Assembly: GCF_900478135.1 (NCBI RefSeq)
Contig: NZ_LS483470.1
Span: forward strand, 1,980,501-2,044,500
Reading direction: 5' to 3'
Length of the DNA: 64,000 nucleotides
DNA from: Leminorella richardii
GTDB lineage: Bacteria; Pseudomonadota; Gammaproteobacteria; Enterobacterales; Enterobacteriaceae
Positions 1 through 8,893 of this stretch are shown in pieces (the stretch's first letter is position 1; each line of letters starts with the position of its first letter). The notes under the pieces are model-generated. The model made no database searches, was not told the DNA's origin, and was given only the letters and a program-made list of their open reading frames with translations. A program made the translations under genes and the position numbers.

Positions 1-19
1 CCGCGCTTGCGGCCTTTTT
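1..19 (+). terminator. Partial rho-independent terminator at left edge
   Basis: The first bases form a short GC stem (CCGC, loop GCTT, GCGG) followed by a run of T. The left arm is probably cut by the window edge. It would end a rightward gene outside the window and lies directly after the leftward ycjF stop. Confidence 0.5.
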
Positions 20-20
20 G

Positions 21-1082
21 CTATTTTTCCGTTCCCCCTACTTTCGACAGCTTGCTTTTAAGCTGGCCGATAAGCTGAGTTCGAAAATCCCCCAAACGGG
101 GCTTATCCCCATCCAACCAGGGCAGTGGTCGGCACAGCTCCATAGCTTTAATGCCGAGGCGCGCGGTCAACAGCCCCGCCCCGATGCCCTGAGCGGCTCG
201 GGTAGACAGTCGTGCCGTAATGTCCTGAGATAGCCAGTCCATACCTACTTCACGGATAAGCTCACTGGCGCCCGCAAAGGCAATATTCAACAAAACCAGC
301 TTAAACAGGCGAATACGGCTAAAGTAGCCAAGCTCAATGCCGTAGATATTGGCAATACGGTTAATCAGGCGAATATTGCGCCAGGCGATAAACGCCATAT
401 CCACTAGCGCCAGCGGACTAACGGCAATCATCAGCGCCGATTCCGCCGCTGAGCTGCTGATCTCCCGACGCGCCTGCTGATCCAGTACCGGCTGTACTAG
501 CCCAGCGTAGAGCGTTATCACTTCCCGATCGTTTTGCGTTTCATGCAGGGAAGCCTGCCAGCGACGCAGAGCCGGATGATTGTTATCCAGCCCCGCCTGT
601 TTGGCTAAGGTTTCACAAAACGCCCGACCTTTGCCAAGTCCGTGACTTTGCAGCAGCTCCCGCGCCGTATCCCGTTCCTGTGCCCGCTCCCTTAAGCGAT
701 AGAGCCGTCGCCACTCAGTGGCCACAGAGCCCACGCCCGCAATGACAATAATCGCGCCTGCACCGTAAGCACCCAACGTAATCCATTCCTGCTGGGCAAT
801 AGCGTCGGAAATGCGATAAATCCCCTGAGCTACGGCACTAATCCCAAACAGCCCAAGCCCCAGAGTCACCAGCCTGCGCCACAGGCTCTTCTTGGGTCGG
901 AGAGCATTCGCAACGAGCCCTTCCGCTTCACCTTCTATATCTTCAGCTTCAATCTCGGGGGAAGTGGGATAAAAGCGCTCCGCCAGTTCGTCATCAAACT
1001 GTTGATGATGGCGCAGTTCGGGCTCTTTTTCGTCAACCAAAGGCCTGTCGAATTCGATTCGCCCCTTTATGGGTTGGTTCAT
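21..1082 (-). CDS. ycjF: YcjF, DUF697/TIGR01620 inner-membrane protein
   Basis: A 353-residue protein of the YcjF family (UPF0283). After an acidic soluble N-terminus of about 65 residues there are two hydrophobic segments near residues 70-90 and 100-121, and a third hydrophobic region near 215-235 within the DUF697 part. Its ATG overlaps the end of ycjX by 4 bp, so it is the last gene of pspABCD-ycjX-ycjF. The gene set matches the Yersinia-type psp operon. Molecular function is not established; the family is part of the envelope-stress regulon. In E. coli tyrR follows, which would lie beyond the left edge. Confidence 0.93.
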   Translation of the reverse strand: MNQPIKGRIEFDRPLVDEKEPELRHHQQFDDELAERFYPTSPEIEAEDIEGEAEGLVANALRPKKSLWRRLVTLGLGLFGISAVAQGIYRISDAIAQQEWITLGAYGAGAIIVIAGVGSVATEWRRLYRLRERAQERDTARELLQSHGLGKGRAFCETLAKQAGLDNNHPALRRWQASLHETQNDREVITLYAGLVQPVLDQQARREISSSAAESALMIAVSPLALVDMAFIAWRNIRLINRIANIYGIELGYFSRIRLFKLVLLNIAFAGASELIREVGMDWLSQDITARLSTRAAQGIGAGLLTARLGIKAMELCRPLPWLDGDKPRLGDFRTQLIGQLKSKLSKVGGTEK

Positions 1083-2476
1083 CTTAGTTTGTCTCCTAAC
1101 AGGAACTCCATGACCGCATCCAAACGAATGTGTGGCAGTGGCGTATCAACGCTCATTGGTTTAGGTCGGAACGCATCAAAATGGAAGCCTTGCGTTTGCC
1201 AGAAAGAGGGATCCGGCAGCCGAGCTGGAACCTCTCCCGGATAAACGGTCAGAAGCTGTCCGTCGTCTAATCGATACCCTTTCAAAGCGGGAATTTGGCT
1301 TCCCTGATGCTCAATCATACCGCTGTCAGTTGCCTGTACCGAAGCCAGCCCCACGCAGTCCATAGAAATGCCTTCAAAAGCCGCGTTTTGCCAAGCTTCC
1401 TGAACCAACTGCTGAAGCAGAGAAACCAGATTAGCGTGCTGATCCGGCGTGATGTGATCCGCCTTGCTGGCGGCAAACATCAGTCGGTCAATGCAGGGAG
1501 AGAACAGCCGACGAAACAGCGAACGCTGCCCGTAGTGAAAACTCTGCATCAGTTGCGACATCGCCAGGCGCATGTCGTTAAAGGCCTGTGGCCCGCTGTT
1601 TAGCGGCTGCAGGCAGTCCACCAGCACGATCTGACGGTCGAAGTTCAGAAAGTGATCTTTATAGAACCCCTTCACAACGTGCTGGCAGTAGTACTCATAA
1701 CGCGCTTTCAGCATGCCAAAATTGGTATGCTTATCGGCCTGTGCCAGCCGAGGCTCATTTCTCTCGTCAATTTCAGGCCAGGGAAAAAATTGCAACACCG
1801 GTGCGCCCGCCAGTTCTCCGGGCAAAACAAATCGTCCCGGCTGAATAAAGTGCAGCCCTTCCTGTTTGCACTTTTGCAAATAGACCGCGTAGGCCTCAGA
1901 AATTTCCGCCAGCAGGTTCTCATCGACAGGACCCAGCGGATCGCATTTGCGACACAGCGCCAGCCAGGGTTCTGCCCATTCGGCTCTCTCCCCTTGGCGA
2001 ACGTCGTTCATTTGTCGGCTCCAGTCCAGATAGCTTTGCTCAAGCATCGGTAGGTCTAACAGCCATTCCCCCGGATAGTCAACAATCTCTAAATAGAGCG
2101 TCGAATGAGTAGTGAAATGGCGCATCAGGGAGTCATTGGAGCGAAAGCGCAGCGCCAGACGAATTTCACTTACGCCTCGAGTAGGTACAGGCCAGGTCGG
2201 GGGTGTACCGTAAAGGGACGCCAGCCCTTCATCGTAGGCAAAGCGAGAAATACCGAAGTCTCTTTGAGGAATACGCTTAACGCCGAGAAGCCGCTCTTCG
2301 CGTACAGCAGAAAACAGCGGCAGCCTGGCACCGTTGTTAACATTAAGAAGTTGATTGACAAACGCGGTAATAAACGCCGTTTTGCCACTTCGGCTAAGCC
2401 CTGTAACCGCTAGCCTTAGGTGGCGATCCAGCCCCCGGTTAACCAGCGATTGAATTTCATTCTTCAGTCGTTTCAT
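1079..2476 (-). CDS. ycjX: YcjX, DUF463 P-loop NTPase
   Basis: A 465-residue DUF463 protein with a clear Walker A motif, GLSRSGKT, at about residues 26-33. This fits the view that YcjX proteins are GTPase-like P-loop NTPases co-regulated with the phage-shock response. Its start lies inside the 3' end of pspD (20-bp overlap) and its stop overlaps the ycjF start, indicating translational coupling. The precise cellular role is unknown in the family. Length is typical for the E. coli and Yersinia proteins. Confidence 0.93.
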   Translation of the reverse strand: MKRLKNEIQSLVNRGLDRHLRLAVTGLSRSGKTAFITAFVNQLLNVNNGARLPLFSAVREERLLGVKRIPQRDFGISRFAYDEGLASLYGTPPTWPVPTRGVSEIRLALRFRSNDSLMRHFTTHSTLYLEIVDYPGEWLLDLPMLEQSYLDWSRQMNDVRQGERAEWAEPWLALCRKCDPLGPVDENLLAEISEAYAVYLQKCKQEGLHFIQPGRFVLPGELAGAPVLQFFPWPEIDERNEPRLAQADKHTNFGMLKARYEYYCQHVVKGFYKDHFLNFDRQIVLVDCLQPLNSGPQAFNDMRLAMSQLMQSFHYGQRSLFRRLFSPCIDRLMFAASKADHITPDQHANLVSLLQQLVQEAWQNAAFEGISMDCVGLASVQATDSGMIEHQGSQIPALKGYRLDDGQLLTVYPGEVPARLPDPSFWQTQGFHFDAFRPKPMSVDTPLPHIRLDAVMEFLLGDKLR

Positions 2477-2687
2477 TAGACGCCTTCTTCATACGGCGAG
2501 CTGCCAGCGACATGCCTTTTCTCAGCAAAGGCTCGCCGAACAGAACCAGCGCGGCTCTCGCTGGCCGCCACATTTTTCGTTTCAATAAGAATGATAACAC
2601 GAACGCGGGCCCATAGGATTTCCCCAAAAAGAACAGGATCCCCGCCAGCGCCTGAACGACCGCCTGACGTTTAAAAGTATGCGTCAT
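2457..2687 (-). CDS. pspD: Phage shock protein PspD
   Basis: A small basic protein of 76 residues with a hydrophobic stretch near residues 9-35 and an Arg/Lys-rich C-terminal half, as in enterobacterial PspD. It is a peripheral inner-membrane member of the Psp system whose own function is poorly defined. A good ribosome site (GGAAG, 8 bp spacing) precedes the ATG at 2687. There is an 80-bp gap to pspC upstream and an overlap with ycjX downstream. Confidence 0.85.
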   Translation of the reverse strand: MTHTFKRQAVVQALAGILFFLGKSYGPAFVLSFLLKRKMWRPARAALVLFGEPLLRKGMSLAARRMKKASNETTEE

Positions 2688-2767
2688 TATTTATCTTCCT
2701 GAAAAGAACCGTGCCGGTGTCGCACAGTGAGCTAACCGGCACAGAGTAATGAAGCGCCGCCGGAAAG

Positions 2768-3112
2768 CTACAGGCGACGGAAACGGCTTTCGACTTGAAA
2801 CGTCTCAGAGGTCATATAGCGCTCAAGCTCACGCAGACGGCGCTCGCTGGCCTCCAATTCTAAGGTAGCCTGATGGATACGCTGCCTGACTGGAATACGA
2901 CTGTGCAGCGAAGCCTCAGCTACCGGCGCGCTGTCTAAAAAGAACACCATCGTAAAGTACACTACGACAGTAATGAAGAAGAAGCCAAAAAACAGCGCTA
3001 GTACCGCTAAAATGCGGACAACGACAACCGGAATGCCCAGATAGCGGGCAATCCCCGCGCAAACGCCGCTAATCATGCCCTCTTCAGGAATACGATATAG
3101 CTTATTGTTCAT
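2768..3112 (-). CDS. pspC: Phage shock protein PspC, envelope-stress sensor
   Basis: A 114-residue PspC-domain protein. The N-terminal part (MISGVCAGIARYLG region) is the conserved PspC signature, followed by a membrane segment around residues 35-58 and a Glu/Arg-rich coiled-coil tail around 78-110. In the Psp pathway PspB and PspC detect inner-membrane damage and bind PspA, freeing PspF. Its start overlaps the pspB stop by 1 bp, so the two are translationally coupled. Confidence 0.95.
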   Translation of the reverse strand: MNNKLYRIPEEGMISGVCAGIARYLGIPVVVVRILAVLALFFGFFFITVVVYFTMVFFLDSAPVAEASLHSRIPVRQRIHQATLELEASERRLRELERYMTSETFQVESRFRRL

Positions 3113-3345
3113 TAACGCTGCCTCCAGTTTGGATGGTCTTCGTCTAAAATGGATTCCAACGCCGCAATGCGTTCTTTCATGCGCTGCGCCTGTTCACTCA
3201 GCGCCATGAGGCGTTGCATATCCTGCGAGTTAAGCTGTCCGCCGTTACTCTGCTTATTGCGATAGTGCAGCCAAAGCCAGATCGGGACAATAAACAGAAT
3301 AAACAGCGTCAACGGTACGGCAAGTAAACCCATTAGCCAGCTCAT
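3112..3345 (-). CDS. pspB: Phage shock protein PspB
   Basis: A 77-residue protein with one N-terminal transmembrane segment (about residues 5-26, ending in the conserved IWLWLHYR) and a cytoplasmic coiled coil with a Leu/Gln-rich heptad pattern. It is the partner of PspC in sensing inner-membrane stress. It lies 73 bp downstream of pspA in the operon. Length and motifs match enterobacterial PspB exactly. Confidence 0.95.
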   Translation of the reverse strand: MSWLMGLLAVPLTLFILFIVPIWLWLHYRNKQSNGGQLNSQDMQRLMALSEQAQRMKERIAALESILDEDHPNWRQR

Positions 3346-3418
3346 TGAAAATCCTTACGTTTAGTTGAAACAGTGGTCGCTTATCCTCATTAAGATAAGC
3401 GACCCAATCACCCGACTA

Positions 3419-4090
3419 TCAGGCTTGGTTATCTTTGTTCATTTTGGCTTTCAGAGCAGCCAGTTCATTGTCAATCGCCTCATTAACCTTCAGTTCAGTA
3501 AACTGCTGGTTCAGGCTCTTCTCTTTGCCAAAGCCTACGCTCTGCGCTTCTGCTTCCATATGGTCGATACGGCGCTCAAACTGCTCAAAGCGAGCCATAG
3601 CGGCGTCGACTTTACCGCTGTCTAACTGACGGCGAACGTCGCGAGATGATGCAGCTGCCTGATGGCGCAGAGTCATCGCCTGCTGACGAGCGCGGGTTTC
3701 ACTGAGTTTAGCTTCAAGCTCAGTAATATCACTGCGCATACGCTCCAGCGTTTCATTAACCAGCGTCAGCTCTGACTCCAGTACGGCAACCAGATCGGCC
3801 ACTTTTTGCTTTTCAATCAGGGCAGCGCGCGCCAGATCTTCTTTATCCTTACGCAGAGCCAGTTCCGCTTTTTCCTGCCACTCAGCCATTTGCGCAGTAG
3901 CCTGCTCAATGCGGCGAGTCAGCTGCTTCTTCTCAGCCAGCGCTCTGGCGGAGGTTGAGCGAATTTCTACTAGCGTGTCTTCCATTTCCTGAATCATCAG
4001 GCGAACCATTTTTTCTGGATCTTCCGCTTTCTCCAACAGGCTGCTGATGTTGGCGTTTACGATGTCTGCAAAGCGAGAAAAAATACCCAT
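3419..4090 (-). CDS. pspA: Phage shock protein PspA, PspF inhibitor and membrane stabiliser
   Basis: A 223-residue PspA/IM30 family protein, almost entirely alpha-helical coiled coil. The N-terminus MGIFSRFADIVNANISSLL is the typical amphipathic membrane-binding helix. PspA binds the AAA+ activator PspF to repress transcription and, on stress, oligomerises on the inner membrane to limit proton leakage. It is the first gene of the leftward operon and has the sigma-54 promoter directly upstream. Length is the family norm. Confidence 0.97.
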   Translation of the reverse strand: MGIFSRFADIVNANISSLLEKAEDPEKMVRLMIQEMEDTLVEIRSTSARALAEKKQLTRRIEQATAQMAEWQEKAELALRKDKEDLARAALIEKQKVADLVAVLESELTLVNETLERMRSDITELEAKLSETRARQQAMTLRHQAAASSRDVRRQLDSGKVDAAMARFEQFERRIDHMEAEAQSVGFGKEKSLNQQFTELKVNEAIDNELAALKAKMNKDNQA

Positions 4091-4155
4091 GATTGTGTTC
4101 CTCTCTGTTTACGGTCATTAATTTCAGTATTGGCACTATGCCTTCCCTATGGCTA

Positions 4156-4173
4156 TATCAAGAAGCGTGCCAA
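4156..4173 (-). promoter_or_regulatory. Sigma-54 promoter of the psp operon
   Basis: Read on the minus strand the sequence is TTGGCACGCTTCTTGATA, a -24/-12 element with GG and TG in the required register (TGGCACG-N4-TTG). It lies 66 bp upstream of the pspA start, in the divergent pspA/pspF gap. The AT-rich stretch beyond it (about 4174-4222) is where PspF and IHF sites are expected. I did not identify exact operator boundaries. Confidence 0.8.
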
Positions 4174-4282
4174 GTTTTCATTTCTTCATAATACATTGAT
4201 TTTTAATTAAATATATTTTCACTTGCTATTGAGGCATAAAAAATGGTTTGATGAAAAAAACCAACTAATGGCGAATTTAACC

Positions 4283-5296
4283 ATGGAAAACGGTATTGAT
4301 AACCTTATCGGCCAATCCAACAGCTTTATTGAAGTGTTGGAGCAGGCCTCACAGGTCGCTCCGCTCACTAAGCCCGTTCTTATCATCGGAGAGCGCGGTA
4401 CCGGTAAGGAGCTTATTGCCCATCGCCTGCACTACCTGTCTAAACGGTGGCAAGGTCCTTTTATTTCCCTAAACTGCGCCGCGCTGAGCGATACCCTGCT
4501 GGATTCAGAACTGTTCGGCCACGAAGCTGGCGCCTTTACTGGCGCACAAAAGCGACATCTTGGACGATTTGAACGCGCCGATGGCGGAACCCTGTTTCTC
4601 GACGAACTGGCAAACGCGCCGATGCTGGTGCAGGAAAAGCTGCTGCGCGTGATCGAATACGGTCAGTTAGAGCGTGTTGGCGGCACCCAGCCGCTGCAAG
4701 TCGATGTGCGCTTAGTCTGCGCAACCAATGAAAACCTTCCAGAGCTGGCGCGGCAGGGTAAATTCCGCGCTGACCTGCTGGACAGACTGGCGTTTGATGT
4801 CGTCAACCTGCCTCCGTTGCGAGAGCGCCGTCCTGACATCATGCTGCTAGCCGAGCACTTCGCCATTCAGATGTGCCGTGAGCTTGAACGCCCCTTCTTT
4901 CCCGGCTTTACGCCTCAGGCAGTAGACATTCTGATGAACTACCGATGGCCGGGAAACGTGCGCGAACTGAAAAACGTCGTTGAGCGTTCCGTTTATCGCC
5001 ATGGCGCAACTGACGAACCTTTGGACACTATTATTATCGATCCTTTTAATCAGTCAGTCATTCCGCTGGAATCTCAGCCGACTTTAGAGCACTCTTCGGC
5101 TGAATCGATGCTCCCTGACCTGCCCGTTGACTTAAAGCAGTGGCTATCGCAGCAAGAGCAGGCGCTGGTGGATCAGGCGCTAGTTAAAACCCAGTACAAC
5201 CAGCGGCAGGCCGCCCGACTGTTGTCTCTCAGCTATGATCAGCTTCGCGGCATTTTACGTAAGCGAGAGCTTTCTAAAGAAGAGCCGTTGGATTAA
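4283..5296 (+). CDS. pspF: PspF, sigma-54-dependent AAA+ activator of psp
   Basis: An enhancer-binding protein of 337 residues. Walker A GERGTGKE is at 36-43, the sigma-54 contact loop GAFTGA at 83-88, Walker B GGTLFLDE at 101-108, and a C-terminal Fis-type helix-turn-helix lies near 300-330. It lacks a receiver domain, as expected because PspA is its inhibitor. The start was chosen so that MENGIDNLIG aligns residue for residue with E. coli PspF. ATG at 4268 (5 residues longer) and TTG at 4223 are in-frame alternatives. The ribosome site is weak for all, and tiny overlapping reading frames precede 4268. The gene is divergent from pspA. Confidence 0.93.
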   Translation: MENGIDNLIGQSNSFIEVLEQASQVAPLTKPVLIIGERGTGKELIAHRLHYLSKRWQGPFISLNCAALSDTLLDSELFGHEAGAFTGAQKRHLGRFERADGGTLFLDELANAPMLVQEKLLRVIEYGQLERVGGTQPLQVDVRLVCATNENLPELARQGKFRADLLDRLAFDVVNLPPLRERRPDIMLLAEHFAIQMCRELERPFFPGFTPQAVDILMNYRWPGNVRELKNVVERSVYRHGATDEPLDTIIIDPFNQSVIPLESQPTLEHSSAESMLPDLPVDLKQWLSQQEQALVDQALVKTQYNQRQAARLLSLSYDQLRGILRKRELSKEEPLD

Positions 5297-5332
5297 AAGT
5301 CAGCCAGAAAGCGTGTGCCTTCCTGTTAAGGA

Positions 5333-5361
5333 TTGGGATGGCGGCTATACTCTTGTATAAT
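5333..5361 (+). promoter_or_regulatory. Predicted sigma-70 promoter of sapA
   Basis: TTGGGA (5333-5338) and a consensus TATAAT (5356-5361) are separated by 17 bp. Transcription would start near 5368, about 30 nt upstream of the sapA ATG. Confidence 0.6.
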
Positions 5362-5398
5362 TATCCACTAACTTCCATAAACCAAGATCTTCTAAGAT

Positions 5399-7054
5399 AT
5401 GCGTGGGTTAAAATTAGGGGCACTGATTTGTGCCAGCACAGCACTGTTCGTTCAGGCTGCGCCAAATGACATATCTCCACAGGAAAAGGCGCCGACGGTC
5501 GATATTCGTCAAAGCGGCTTCGTTTACTGCGTCAACGGCGTTATCGACAGCTTTAACCCGCAGATCGCCAACGGCGGCGTCTTGGTGGATACTATTGCCG
5601 CGCAGCTCTATGACCGGCTGCTCGATGTCGATCCCTACACCTATCGCTTAACCCCTGAACTGGCCGATCGTTGGGAAACGCTAAATAACGGCTCAGTTTA
5701 CCGTTTTCATCTTCGCAAAGACGTCGCTTTTCAAACCACCCCCTGGTTTACGCCGACTCGGAAAATGAATGCCGATGACGTGGTTTTCAGCTTTAATCGG
5801 ATCTTTAACCCAGAATCGCCTTACCATGCCGTTAACGGCGGTCGCTACCCCTATTTTGACAGTATGCAGTTTTCAAATACGGTCAGCGAAATCCGAAAGA
5901 TCGATCCCTATACGGTTGAAATCCGGCTTAACCAGCCCGACGCTTCCTTTTTATGGCATTTAGCAACCCACTATGCTCCTGTTCTCTCTGAGGAGTATTC
6001 CCGTAACCTGCTGAAAATTGGCAAGCAGGAGCGCATTGACCGGCTGCCTGTCGGCACTGGGCCGTTTCTCTTAAACGAATATCATCCCGGCCAGTTTGTA
6101 CGTCTACAGCGCAACCAAAACTATTGGCGGGGCCTTCCCCTGATGCCACAGGTGGTGATTGACTTGGGCGCAGGCGGAACCGGGCGCCTGTCTAAATTGT
6201 TGACCGGTCAGTGCGACGTTCTGGCCTATCCGGCAGCCAGTCAGCTGTCTATTTTGCGTGACGATCCGCGCCTGAGAATCTCTTTGCGTACTGGCATGAA
6301 CGTAGCCTATTTAGCCTTCAACACCAGTAAACCACCGCTGAATGACAAGCGCGTGCGCCACGCTATTGCGCTATCTATTAATAATCCCCGATTGATGCAG
6401 TCTATTTATTACGGCACGGCAGAAACCGCGTCATCCATTCTGCCGCGCACTTCCTGGGCCTATGACAGCGAATCGGAAATTACCGAGTACAACATCGAAA
6501 AGGCCAAACAGCTGTTAAAAGAGGCTGGCGTAGACGACTTGCGGCTTCATCTCTGGGTTTCTACCGCTTCTCAGGCCTATAACCCCAGCCCGCTGAAAAC
6601 CGCGGAGCTACTGCAGGCGGATCTGGCGCGTATTAATATTAAAGTGACGATTGTGCCTGTCGAGGGGCGGTTTCAGGAAAATCTCCTGAGCGATGAAAAC
6701 CACGATCTGACACTAGCAGGTTGGGCAACCGACAGTAATGACCCAGACAGCTTTTTCCGGCCGCTGCTCAGCTGTGCCGGTATCGATTCACAGACAAACT
6801 ATGCTCGCTGGTGCCACCCTGAATTCGACAGACTGCTCAGTCAGGGCGTTATGGAACAAGATCTCTCCGCGCGCATGGCCATTTATCGTCAGGCACAGAA
6901 AACGCTAGCAGAAGAAATGCCGGTTCTACCGTTAGCCTCATCTCTGCGCATTCAGGCCTATCGTTACGATCTCAAGGGTCTAGTTCTCAGCCCTTTGGGC
7001 AACGTCTCTTTTGCTGGCGTGTACCGTGAACCCACGCATAAGGAGCAGAAATGA
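5399..7054 (+). CDS. sapA: SapA, periplasmic peptide-binding protein
   Basis: A 551-residue ABC-transporter solute-binding protein of the SBP_bac_5 (oligopeptide/dipeptide) family. A signal peptide covers about residues 1-20 (cleavage after FVQA). Conserved stretches such as FYDRLLDVDPYTYRL-type and GWATDSNDPDSFFRPLLSC match SapA specifically rather than OppA or DppA. In other enterobacteria and Haemophilus, SapA is linked to antimicrobial peptide resistance and peptide or haem-related uptake; in E. coli SapBCDF is also reported as a putrescine exporter. It is the first gene of sapABCDF and its stop overlaps the sapB start (ATGA). Confidence 0.95.
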   Translation: MRGLKLGALICASTALFVQAAPNDISPQEKAPTVDIRQSGFVYCVNGVIDSFNPQIANGGVLVDTIAAQLYDRLLDVDPYTYRLTPELADRWETLNNGSVYRFHLRKDVAFQTTPWFTPTRKMNADDVVFSFNRIFNPESPYHAVNGGRYPYFDSMQFSNTVSEIRKIDPYTVEIRLNQPDASFLWHLATHYAPVLSEEYSRNLLKIGKQERIDRLPVGTGPFLLNEYHPGQFVRLQRNQNYWRGLPLMPQVVIDLGAGGTGRLSKLLTGQCDVLAYPAASQLSILRDDPRLRISLRTGMNVAYLAFNTSKPPLNDKRVRHAIALSINNPRLMQSIYYGTAETASSILPRTSWAYDSESEITEYNIEKAKQLLKEAGVDDLRLHLWVSTASQAYNPSPLKTAELLQADLARINIKVTIVPVEGRFQENLLSDENHDLTLAGWATDSNDPDSFFRPLLSCAGIDSQTNYARWCHPEFDRLLSQGVMEQDLSARMAIYRQAQKTLAEEMPVLPLASSLRIQAYRYDLKGLVLSPLGNVSFAGVYREPTHKEQK

Positions 7055-8016
7055 TTATTTATCTGCTTCGTCGACTGCTGCTGTCGCTGATCACACTGAT
7101 GATTCTGGTGGTCGTTGGGTTTAGCGTTTCTTACTATACCCCGCATGCTCCTCTGGCTAGTGAAGGAGTATTTACTGCCTTTATTCACTATGTGAGCGCC
7201 CTTTTACGAGGCGACTTTGGCGTTTCCGCCATTAACGGTCAGTCAATTGGTGAACAGCTAAAGTTTGTTTTCCCTGCCACCCTTGAACTGTGCGTACTGG
7301 CCTTTGCCATTTCGTTAGGCTTAGGTATCCCATTGGGCATTACGGCGACAGTGTTTAAACACAAGTGGCCGGACAACATCATCACCACAATCTCTCTGTT
7401 TGGGTTTTCCATTCCGACGTTTTGGCTGGCTTTACTGCTTACACTACTGTTTTCTTTGAACCTTGGGCTACTGCCCGCATCCGGGCGTTACGATCTTCTC
7501 TATCAAATACCGCCAGTGACTGGCGTAGCCTTAATTGACGCCTGGATATCCGATTCACCCTACCGAGAACAAACGATCGTCAGCGTGCTAACCCATCTGA
7601 TTCTTCCAGTGATCACGCTCTCGGTAGCGCCGACGACAGAGGTTATTCGACTCATGCGGCAAAGCGTACTGCAGATTATTGGTCAAAACTACATTAAGGC
7701 CGCCGCAACGCGTGGGCTTTCGCGCGTTACGATTATTCGTCGCCATGTGCTTCACAACGCCCTGCCAATTATCTTACCCAAACTGAGCCTTCAGTTTTCC
7801 ACCATGCTTGCTCTGGCGATCGTTACAGAATCCGTCTTTAGCTGGCCGGGGCTGGGACGATGGCTGATTATTGCAATCCGACAGCAGGACTTCGCTGTCA
7901 TCTCTGCAGGCATCATTATTATGGGAACTTTGGCCATTGTCGTTAACCTGCTGGCAGACGTTTTTAGCGCCATGACAAACCCTTTGAAAAATAAGGAGTG
8001 GTATGCTTTCCGATAA
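7051..8016 (+). CDS. sapB: SapB, ABC transporter permease
   Basis: A 321-residue integral membrane permease of the DppB/OppB type with about six hydrophobic segments. The EAA loop lies near residues 210-230 (ATRGLSRVTIIRRHVLHNAL), where the ATPases SapD and SapF dock. An AAGGAG ribosome site precedes the ATG. The start overlaps sapA by 4 bp and the end overlaps sapC by 14 bp, so the operon is tightly coupled. Confidence 0.95.
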   Translation: MIIYLLRRLLLSLITLMILVVVGFSVSYYTPHAPLASEGVFTAFIHYVSALLRGDFGVSAINGQSIGEQLKFVFPATLELCVLAFAISLGLGIPLGITATVFKHKWPDNIITTISLFGFSIPTFWLALLLTLLFSLNLGLLPASGRYDLLYQIPPVTGVALIDAWISDSPYREQTIVSVLTHLILPVITLSVAPTTEVIRLMRQSVLQIIGQNYIKAAATRGLSRVTIIRRHVLHNALPIILPKLSLQFSTMLALAIVTESVFSWPGLGRWLIIAIRQQDFAVISAGIIIMGTLAIVVNLLADVFSAMTNPLKNKEWYAFR

Positions 8017-8893
8017 CGTATACCGCGAAAAAAAGATGCCCAGCGCACTGAGCTACGTTTGGCACCATATTCATCGCGACCTTCTGGCAACCCTTGGCCT
8101 GTACGGCATGCTGCTATCAGTTGCCCTGTGCCTGTTTGGCAATACCCTATCACCCTATCAGCTCGATCAGCAGTTTCTCGGCTATCAGCTATTGCCGCCG
8201 TCTTGGTCTCGCCACGGTGATGTATCTTTCTTCTTGGGTACTGACGATTTGGGTCGAGACGTACTTAGCCGCCTACTAAACGGTGCGGCTCCAACGGTGG
8301 GCTCGGCGATTCTGGTCACGCTTGCAGCAGCGCTAGTTGGTACATTCATGGGCGTTCTAGCTGGTGTGAGCCGCGGAATTCGCTCGGCATTCCTCAATCA
8401 CATTTTTGATATTCTGCTGGCGATCCCTTCACTGCTGATCGCCATTGTAGTGGTGGCATTTTTTGGCCCACGGCTGGAACACGCCATGTTTGCCGTTTGG
8501 CTGGCGCTGCTGCCGCGCATTGTTCATACCATCTACCGTGCCGTGCACGACGAACTGGAAAAAGAGTACGTCATCGCCTCCCGTCTGGATGGTGCATCAA
8601 CGGGCTATATCTTATGGAACGGCATGCTGCCGAACATTGCGCCAGTTTTAGTGACTGAATTTACCCGCGCGCTCTCCATGGCCATCATGGACATTGCCGC
8701 GCTGGGATTCCTAGGCCTTGGCGCTCAACTGCCATCAACTGAATGGGGAACGATGCTGGGTGATTCACTTGAGTTGGTTTACGTCGCTCCTTGGTGCGTT
8801 ATGCTTCCCGGCGTTGCGATTATGACAAGCGTGTTGCTGGTTAACCTGCTCGGTGAAGGGATCTACCGCGCAATCACAACGGGTGATGAATAA
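8003..8893 (+). CDS. sapC: SapC, ABC transporter permease
   Basis: A 296-residue DppC/OppC-type permease and partner of SapB. There is a single N-terminal hydrophobic segment near residues 32-50, a periplasmic loop containing QQFLGYQLLPPSWSR (highly conserved in SapC), then five further membrane segments with an EAA loop around the SRLDGAS region. The ribosome site AAGGAG overlaps the end of sapB. The stop overlaps the sapD start (TAATG). Confidence 0.95.
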   Translation: MLSDNVYREKKMPSALSYVWHHIHRDLLATLGLYGMLLSVALCLFGNTLSPYQLDQQFLGYQLLPPSWSRHGDVSFFLGTDDLGRDVLSRLLNGAAPTVGSAILVTLAAALVGTFMGVLAGVSRGIRSAFLNHIFDILLAIPSLLIAIVVVAFFGPRLEHAMFAVWLALLPRIVHTIYRAVHDELEKEYVIASRLDGASTGYILWNGMLPNIAPVLVTEFTRALSMAIMDIAALGFLGLGAQLPSTEWGTMLGDSLELVYVAPWCVMLPGVAIMTSVLLVNLLGEGIYRAITTGDE

